A program made the translations under genes and the position numbers. Under the pieces are notes generated by a model, which saw only the letters and a program-made list of their open reading frames with translations, did no database searches and was not told where the DNA came from. A DNA stretch of 8,084 bases from CAZUHN01 sp964620535 (GTDB taxonomy: Bacteria; UBA8248). This document shows positions 1 to 4,826 of this stretch, piece after piece (positions within the stretch are counted from its first letter, which is position 1; each line of letters opens with the position of its first letter). The stretch is from NCBI GenBank assembly GCA_964620535.1, contig CAZUHN010000174.1, positions 1-8,084 on the forward strand, read 5' to 3'.

Positions 1-305
1 GACTTGAAAACCACGTCCGCCCACAGGAGGTTCACAAGTTCGGATTTCCTGCATCCCGTTTGCAAGGCCACGCAGAGGAGGGGAAAGAACCACGGGGGAC
101 ACGCTTCCAGGAGGCGCTCCATTTCTTCTGGCTCAAGGTAGCAGTTCCGACCAGGAGGTTCCTTGAAGCGCTCAACGCCCACGCAGGGATTCGTCTCGGT
201 AAGGCCACGGCGGATGGCCTGGTTGAATAGGTGGCTTGCGTAGGCGAGATAGCGGTTTACGGAAGCTGGCCCGCCTCCAGCGAGAGGGACTTTTCCTTCA
301 TGGGA
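1..305 (-). pseudogene. Tyrosine recombinase (phage/island integrase) fragment, N-terminus lost, C-terminus beyond the left edge
   Basis: Read on the minus strand from 305 to 3, the frame is open and encodes the end of a core-binding domain followed by the start of the catalytic domain of a tyrosine site-specific recombinase. Visible marks are a helical stretch NRYLAYASHLFNQAI, then RRGLTETNPCVGVER (the usual NP..GV hinge), then YLEPEEMERLLEACP, and box I as TGCRKSEL at about 59-36, in which the codon at 48-50 is the first catalytic Arg. The rest of the catalytic domain (His, second Arg, Tyr) lies left of the window. The frame is closed upstream by a TGA at 306-308. There is no usable start before the first in-frame Met inside the catalytic domain, and the other frames upstream do not continue the domain. 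I infer a 5'-truncated or frameshifted remnant of a genomic island or prophage. The family call is sure; loss of function is likely rather than proven. Confidence 0.82.
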
Positions 306-360
306 TCATTCTGGTACGCACCAGGGGCGGGGCTTCCCTGTCAGTCTGTCGGTATTATCC

Positions 361-594
361 TGTGGTGAGTTCTCGCCGCTCAAGAGATTCAAGGCCGGCC
401 TGGAGCGGAAGGAGTGCCGGTACGGGCATGGTCACCTCAGGATCGATTGCCCCAAGATGGATGACCCCCAATGGCACGGTTCCATCTACCTCTCCAAGGA
501 TGACGGCGAGGTGCTCTGGCGGTTCGTGTCGGCCGTGGGAACCGGGGAGGAGGCCACGATGCGCGAGAGATCAACCACAGGGGTAGGCGAGTGA
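361..594 (+). pseudogene. Unrecognised open frame without a start codon, probably a 5'-truncated gene
   Basis: The frame is open from 253 to the TGA at 592-594, but protein-like character begins only at about 361. From there codons end almost always in G or C, unlike the sequence upstream. The product reads as a compact alpha/beta-like segment with GLERKECRYGHGHLRID, then PKMDDPQWHGSIYLSKDDGE, then VLWRFVSAVGTGEEATM, rich in Trp, Asp and charged residues. No ATG, GTG or TTG lies in frame before the ATG at 457, which would leave only 45 residues. I do not recognise the family. It points away from the integrase fragment, and both lack their 5' parts, so they may have been cut by the same rearrangement. 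It could instead be a chance open frame in GC-rich DNA, although the codon pattern argues against that. Confidence 0.4.
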
Positions 595-611
595 TAGTAA
601 AGGAACGTGCA

Positions 612-641
612 TTTACACATTCGTGTAAAGGGCGGTAGGAT
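612..641 (+). promoter_or_regulatory. Palindromic operator overlapping a putative sigma70-type promoter
   Basis: A perfect inverted repeat, TTTACAC-ATTC-GTGTAAA, lies at 612-629 (7-bp arms, 4-base spacer). Its left arm supplies a good -35 hexamer, TTTACA at 612-617. An 18-base spacer separates it from TAGGAT at 636-641, a fair -10. A dimeric repressor bound here would cover the -35 and the spacer. Transcription would start at about 648 and give a leader of roughly 170 bases before the flavoprotein gene at 820, the only intact gene downstream. The palindrome is directly visible; its role as operator and promoter is inferred. The remaining sequence at 595-819 shows no other clear feature. Confidence 0.5.
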
Positions 642-808
642 TTATAGAAGTGTCCTGATTATGTATAGCCCTCATGTGGGCGGCCGGACCACCATCTTTA
701 GCCGTAAAGCGGCCAGAGAGAAGAGAACCATGGGGTGGGGGCTTCACACGGTCACGGATCGCCCCGATTTCTGACCAGAGTTCCCGGGGACAGGTCAGTT
801 TAGCGTGA

Positions 809-813
809 AGAGG
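809..813 (+). promoter_or_regulatory. Ribosome binding site that favours the ATG at 820
   Basis: AGAGG at 809-813 sits six bases before the ATG at 820. The in-frame GTG at 805, which would add five residues, has only weak purine-rich sequence before it and would itself overlap this site. ATG 820 also places the FAD-binding GxGxxG motif at the usual distance from the N-terminus. Confidence 0.6.
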
Positions 814-819
814 TCGGCT

Positions 820-2502
820 ATGTTCAAGGTGGTCGAGTGTGATGTGTTGGTGATAGGAGGTGGCATCGGAGGGCCCGTTGCGGCCCTAGCGGCGAGGGAG
901 GAAGGGGCCGAGGTCGTTTTGGTCGACAAGTCGGCCGTCCGAAGGAGCGGGGGCGGCGTTTCTGGGGAAGATCACCTGACCGTCGGGCCGCATGACAATA
1001 TCCCGCCGGAGGATTTTATATCGGACCAATGGGACTTCACGGATGGCCTCCTGGACATGGACCTCATGGAGGTGTTTTGTCGCGATACCATGAAAGGCGT
1101 GGAGATCCTCGGAGAAATCGGTCTTCCCGTGCGCAACTCCAAGACAGGTGAATTTGTTTGGGTTTTGGGAATGAAGGGAAAGAAACCCTACATGCTCTCC
1201 CTCGAAGGGAGCGATATCAAACCCCTTTTTGACAAGACTGTCCGGAAGAAAGGCGTGAAGGTTCATCAGTTCATCATGGCCCTGTCCCTCTTGAAGCCCC
1301 ATGGCCGTGTGACCGGAATGGTCGGATGGAACACCCGAACGGGGGAATTCGTTGTTTTCAAGTCTAAAACAACTGTTCTGGCCACGGGCCACGTTGTCCG
1401 GCTGTTTTATCCGCAGGGCGGGGATTTATTCAACACCTGGCATTCCCCCTACAACACGGGCGACGGGCACGTTATGGCCTATGACGCGGGTGCCGAACTG
1501 GTAAATATGGAGATCGGAACCTGCAACGTGGTCCCGAAGGGATATACGACCCCTGGCGTGACCGGCTTCCGCGGGGCGGGGGCCGTTTTGATCAACGCCC
1601 TGGGCGAAGAGTTCCTCCACCAGTACGAGGCCGACGGGCGGCATTTCCGGTGGCGCGTCTGCGGGGCTGTTCTTTCGGAGATCCGGGAGGGACGGGGCCC
1701 CATTTTCTGGCGGTGCTCCCACCTGGCGCCGGACAAGATCGAGTTGATCCGTCAAGGCTTCATCAACGAAAAGCCGACCCTATTTCAGTACATGCATCGG
1801 CTTAAGGTTGATTTTGCCAAAGATGAGTTCGAGGTGGCGGTCTGCGAGCCCATCCTGACATCGGGCAAGAGCGGCCTTGTTGTGGATCGGGACTGCTGGA
1901 CTCGCGTTCCCGGCCTCTATGCGGCTGGAGACTGCACAGGAGGAATGTCGGAAGTCCACGCCCACGGTGCTGTTGTTTTCGGTCATGTTTCCGGAAAGGG
2001 GGCCGCCCGGGACGCGGTCTCGAGCCCTGATCCCATTTTGGATCGGGGGGAGGCGGAGGCGCACATCATCGAGGTGAAAAAGCATCTCGATTATTCCGAC
2101 GGGCTTGATTGGCCTGTTTTTAACCTGAAGCTCGCCCGGATGATGTCCGACTACGCCTTTTACCCACGTTCGGAGAGAGGTCTTCAGCGCGCACTTCGCC
2201 ACATCGAGGTATTCATTGAGGATACGAAGCGGCTTCGCGCGACGGATCCGCATGAACTGATGCGGGTCCAAGAGGTGAAAAATCTTGTGCGTTGCGCGGA
2301 GATGGTGTGCTGGGCAGCGCTTACGCGGAAGGACAGCCGGATGGGCCCGAGCCACTTCCGGGCCGACTTCCCGGAGCGAGATGACGACAATTGGCACAAA
2401 TGGATCCTGCTCTCGAAGGATCCATCCAACGGAGAGATGCGGATCAACACGCGATCTATTCGAAGGCCGGCCTTTATAGAAGCGGCCCATAGCGGACGCT
2501 AA
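820..2502 (+). CDS. FAD-dependent oxidoreductase, fumarate reductase / APS reductase alpha-like flavoprotein
   Basis: A 560-residue cytosolic flavoprotein of the succinate dehydrogenase/fumarate reductase/adenylylsulfate reductase alpha superfamily. The N-terminus carries a Rossmann FAD site: DVLVIGGGIGG (residues 8-18), with an Asp about 20 residues later in VVLVDK. The middle has NTGDGH (212-217), typical of the substrate-capping region, and RGAGAVLINALGEEF (251-265), which matches the segment holding the catalytic Arg in succinate dehydrogenases. The second FAD motif is LYAAGDCTGG (366-375), followed by a His-rich stretch MSEVHAHG. A helical C-terminal domain ends in the family-typical pattern SRMGPSHFRADFPERDDDNW. 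The length is slightly below that of true AprA. The ferredoxin gene starts 17 bases downstream, as in aprBA-like pairs but in reversed order, so electrons probably pass between its [4Fe-4S] clusters and this FAD. The substrate is unknown: no sulfate-reduction genes are in view, so I do not call it AprA. A minor alternative start is GTG 805. Confidence 0.88.
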   Translation: MFKVVECDVLVIGGGIGGPVAALAAREEGAEVVLVDKSAVRRSGGGVSGEDHLTVGPHDNIPPEDFISDQWDFTDGLLDMDLMEVFCRDTMKGVEILGEIGLPVRNSKTGEFVWVLGMKGKKPYMLSLEGSDIKPLFDKTVRKKGVKVHQFIMALSLLKPHGRVTGMVGWNTRTGEFVVFKSKTTVLATGHVVRLFYPQGGDLFNTWHSPYNTGDGHVMAYDAGAELVNMEIGTCNVVPKGYTTPGVTGFRGAGAVLINALGEEFLHQYEADGRHFRWRVCGAVLSEIREGRGPIFWRCSHLAPDKIELIRQGFINEKPTLFQYMHRLKVDFAKDEFEVAVCEPILTSGKSGLVVDRDCWTRVPGLYAAGDCTGGMSEVHAHGAVVFGHVSGKGAARDAVSSPDPILDRGEAEAHIIEVKKHLDYSDGLDWPVFNLKLARMMSDYAFYPRSERGLQRALRHIEVFIEDTKRLRATDPHELMRVQEVKNLVRCAEMVCWAALTRKDSRMGPSHFRADFPERDDDNWHKWILLSKDPSNGEMRINTRSIRRPAFIEAAHSGR

Positions 2503-2519
2503 ATCGGAGAATTTTGGTG

Positions 2520-2723
2520 ATGGGGATCACTATCCGGGAAGAGCTGTGTGTCGGCCCCCAAGGATGCAGGATGTGCGTCCTGGTCTGTCCAGCCGACTGC
2601 ATGAAGATGGGGGAGAATAAATATCCCTACATTTATTGGGATGAGTGCTGGAATTGCGGAGCGTGCGAATTGGATTGTCATAAGAAGGCCTTGGTAACTG
2701 ATTTGGATTGGCACCTAATTTGA
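2520..2723 (+). CDS. Small two-cluster ferredoxin, AprB-like beta subunit
   Basis: A 67-residue iron-sulfur protein with nine cysteines. The first cluster site is C10-x5-C16-x2-C19-x3-C23-Pro, a variant of the usual CxxCxxCxxxCP with a longer first gap. The second is C43-x2-C46-x2-C49-x3-C53, with His instead of Pro after the last Cys. C27, in CPADC, is an extra cysteine often seen in this position in ferredoxins. The stretch WDECWNCGACELDC resembles the second site of the APS reductase beta subunit, including a Trp next to the cluster. True AprB is about twice as long, with a C-terminal tail that wraps the alpha subunit; that tail is absent here. The protein probably carries electrons to or from the flavoprotein just upstream. 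GGAG at 2506-2509 serves either ATG 2520 or GTG 2517, so the start is uncertain by one codon; TTG 2514 is too close. Confidence 0.88.
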   Translation: MGITIREELCVGPQGCRMCVLVCPADCMKMGENKYPYIYWDECWNCGACELDCHKKALVTDLDWHLI

Positions 2724-2774
2724 CCGTTCGGACGAAATATGACGTGCCCCTCCCTCATATCGGTCCATGCTGGA

Positions 2775-2830
2775 TGAGAGGATTTTCAGTGATCTTTCGG
2801 CATGCTCGCCTGGTTTGAGAGGATTTTTCA
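2775..2830 (+). repeat. Pair of short imperfect direct repeats before the orfA remnant
   Basis: TGAGAGGATTTTCA at 2775-2788 recurs as TGAGAGGATTTTTCA at 2816-2830, differing by one T and offset by 41 bases. The second copy runs straight into the orfA ATG. It may be a local duplication within the IS end or a doubled translation-initiation region. It could also be chance. Confidence 0.4.
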
Positions 2831-2927
2831 TGTCCAGGAAGCGTCATACGCCTGAGCGCAGATCATCGGCAAGTTGAGAGAAGCCGAGGTCCTGCTCTCT
2901 CAGGGGAAGACCGTCCCTGAGGCCGCG
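2830..2927 (+). pseudogene. IS3-family transposase orfA fragment, frameshifted and truncated
   Basis: From ATG 2830 the frame reads MSRKRHTPE, and after a shift at about 2855-2858 it continues as QIIGKLREAEVLLSQGKTVP and EAA. Together these are the well-known N-terminus of IS3-family OrfA (Transposase_8, helix-turn-helix). Two extra bases in GAGCGCAGATC break the frame; removing them restores the expected EQIIGKL. The original frame stops soon after, at a TGA in AAGTTGAG. After EAA at about 2927 the similarity ends and the sequence runs into the ribosome binding site of the hydrolase gene. It cannot make a working transposase. It shows that an IS element once sat between the ferredoxin and hydrolase genes and was mostly deleted. 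Confidence 0.8.
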
Positions 2928-2956
2928 GTGGCGAAGAAACGGGTTGAGGAGGCGAA

Positions 2957-4702
2957 ATGATCCAGGAGAAGAGCGAAGTCAGAGACGGGATGCGGATCGA
3001 CTGGGATGTCCCGATCGAGATGGACGACGGCCTCGTCCTGCGCGCCGACGTTTACCGGCCGGCTGAGGAGGGCCGACACCCGGTGATCATGACCTACGGC
3101 CCCTATGCCAAAGGGTACGCTTGGCAGGACGGCTATGAGACCACTTGGGAACTTTTTTCCAAGGCGCACCCGGACGCGATCGCCGGCTCTAGCAACAAGT
3201 ACCAATCCTGGGAGGTCGTCGATCCGGAGAAGTGGGTGCCGCACGGGTATGCTTGTGTGCGTGTTGACTCACGAGGCGCCGGCTGCTCACCGGGGTACGT
3301 CGACCTCTTCTCGCCGCGCGAAACGAAAGACTTCTACAACTGCATCGAGTGGGGTGGAACGCAGCCTTGGAGCAACGGCAAGGTGGGCCTTAACGGGATC
3401 TCCTACTACGCGATCAACCAATGGCACGTGGCGTCGCTGCAGCCCCCCCACTTGGCGGCGATGTGTATCTGGGAGGGCGCCGCCGACTGGTACCGCGACA
3501 TGACCCACCACGGAGGCATCCTCAACACGTTCTGGGACCATTGGTATGACATGCAGGTCAAGACCGTACAGTACGGTCTCGGGGAGCGGGGTCCGCACAG
3601 CCGGGTCACCGGCGAGCCCGTGGCCGGGCCGGAGACGCTGACCGAGGAGGAGCTGGCCAATAATCGGTCCGATCTCGGAAACGAGATCCTTGCCCACCCG
3701 CTTGACGACGACTACCACAGGGTGCGCTCACCGGTATGGGAAAAGGTCACCGCCCCCTTCCTCTCGGCCGCGAGCTGGGGTGGCCAGGGCCTTCATCCAC
3801 GCGGCAACTACGAAGGTTTCTTGCGCGCCGCCTCGAAGGAGAAGTGGCTCGAGGTGCACGGGCTCGAACACTGGACGCACTTCTTCACCGACTACGGAAG
3901 GAACCTGCAAATGCGCTTCTTTGACTACTACCTGAAGGGCGCGAACAACGGCTGGCAGGATCAGCCGTCCGTTCAACTCCAGGTGCGCCATGTGGGGGAG
4001 AAATTCATTGAGCGGGCAGAGAGTGAGTGGCCGCTCGCCCGTACCCGGTGGACCAAGCTCTATCTCAATTCTAGCCATATGAGCCTTGGCCCCGATCCAA
4101 CGGAGGCGGAGGGCAGTATTACATACGATGGCCTCGGTGACGGCGTCACCTTCCTGATGCCCCCTCTCGATGAGGAGACGGAGATTACGGGGCCGTTGGC
4201 CGCCAAGCTCTTCGTGTCTTCGTCAACGACCGACGCGGACCTGTTCTTGGTGCTGCGCCTGTTCACTCCCGACATGAAGGAGGTGGTCTTCAAGGGCACG
4301 ATCGATCCGCACACGCCTATCGGCCTGGGGTGGCTGCGGGCGTCGCACCGCAAGCTCGATCCCGGGCTCAGCACTGCGTATCGCCCGTATCACAGCCACG
4401 ACGAGTTGCAGCCGCTGAACCCGGGAGAGGTGTGCGAGCTCGACGTGGAGATCTGGCCGACTTGTATTGTGGTGCCGACCGGCTACCGAATTGGGCTCAC
4501 CGTGCGCGGGAAGGACTATGTATTCCCCTGCGAGACCGACTTCAGATTGTCGAACATGAAGAACCCGTTCACGGGCTGCGGGCCGTTCCTGCACAACGAA
4601 CCGCGCGACCGCCCAGAGGAGATTTACGGAGGCAGGAACACGATCCATACCGGTCCTGGCCGCGCCTCCTATTTGCTCGTCCCGATCATCCCGCCTAAGT
4701 AG
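2957..4702 (+). CDS. CocE/NonD family serine hydrolase (peptidase S15-like)
   Basis: A 581-residue alpha/beta hydrolase with no visible signal peptide, so probably cytosolic. Residues about 15-330 form the S15-type catalytic domain. They start with the family opening MDDGLVLRADVYRP, then MTYGPYAKG, whose Tyr50 fits the oxyanion Tyr of CocE, then VDSRGAGCSPG. The nucleophile is Ser149 in GISYY. His305 in HGLEHWTHF aligns with the catalytic His of the GPWxH motif. The usual GWYD segment carrying the acid reads SWGGQGLH here, so the Asp position appears to be Gly276. DYYLKG (323-328) closes the domain. From about 362 onward is the C-terminal jelly-roll domain typical of X-Pro dipeptidyl-peptidase/CocE proteins. 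Family members cleave esters, amides or acyl-amino acids; the substrate cannot be told. GAGGAGG at 2946-2952, four bases before the ATG, is a strong ribosome binding site. It follows the redox pair on the same strand, but an IS remnant lies between. It converges on feoB with a 124-base gap in which I see no convincing terminator. Confidence 0.9.
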   Translation: MIQEKSEVRDGMRIDWDVPIEMDDGLVLRADVYRPAEEGRHPVIMTYGPYAKGYAWQDGYETTWELFSKAHPDAIAGSSNKYQSWEVVDPEKWVPHGYACVRVDSRGAGCSPGYVDLFSPRETKDFYNCIEWGGTQPWSNGKVGLNGISYYAINQWHVASLQPPHLAAMCIWEGAADWYRDMTHHGGILNTFWDHWYDMQVKTVQYGLGERGPHSRVTGEPVAGPETLTEEELANNRSDLGNEILAHPLDDDYHRVRSPVWEKVTAPFLSAASWGGQGLHPRGNYEGFLRAASKEKWLEVHGLEHWTHFFTDYGRNLQMRFFDYYLKGANNGWQDQPSVQLQVRHVGEKFIERAESEWPLARTRWTKLYLNSSHMSLGPDPTEAEGSITYDGLGDGVTFLMPPLDEETEITGPLAAKLFVSSSTTDADLFLVLRLFTPDMKEVVFKGTIDPHTPIGLGWLRASHRKLDPGLSTAYRPYHSHDELQPLNPGEVCELDVEIWPTCIVVPTGYRIGLTVRGKDYVFPCETDFRLSNMKNPFTGCGPFLHNEPRDRPEEIYGGRNTIHTGPGRASYLLVPIIPPK

Positions 4703-4826
4703 GCCGCCGCCGCGCCGGGTGATACAGGAAGATCGGCAGGCCGGACGCCCGCCGCTTCTCCGGGTTTCACCTCAGGCGCAAGTTTTCCTGCTTTATCTAA
4801 TCAAGCGGATTTTTTTCCAGCGCCCT

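Larger units (their letters stand above)
2740..2927 (+). mobile_element. Decayed left end of an IS3-family insertion sequence
   Basis: The stretch ends in a clear IS3-family orfA start (listed separately). TGACGTGCCCCTCCC at 2740-2754 lies about 90 bases before that orfA, and its TGA-plus-C-rich form is what an IS3-family left inverted repeat commonly looks like, so it may mark the element's end. No matching right inverted repeat, orfB or rest of orfA follows, so only a left-end stub remains. The orfA identity is well supported; the exact left boundary is a guess. Confidence 0.5.

Noticed and set aside
236..586. 116-codon plus-strand open frame starting at ATG 236
   Set aside because: It is Arg/Ser/Pro-rich and shadows the better coding frame at 361-594 and the antisense integrase fragment.
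661..774. Open frame of 37 codons beginning ATG at 661, with a segment TMGWGLHTVTDRP faintly like a histidine kinase G box
   Set aside because: It is too short, has no ribosome binding site, and the resemblance covers only a few residues.
641..2481. TTTATAGAAG occurs at 641-650 and again at 2472-2481
   Set aside because: A single 10-base repeat, the second copy inside the flavoprotein coding end, is expected by chance.
3287..3718. Long antisense open frames within the hydrolase, flavoprotein and feoB genes
   Set aside because: They are shadows caused by high GC; they have no family signal and lie fully inside well-supported genes.
4703..4826. Possible bidirectional terminator between the convergent hydrolase gene and feoB
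   Set aside because: GC-rich stretches and a run of seven T at about 4810-4816 are present, but I could not find a stem directly before a T-run on either strand.
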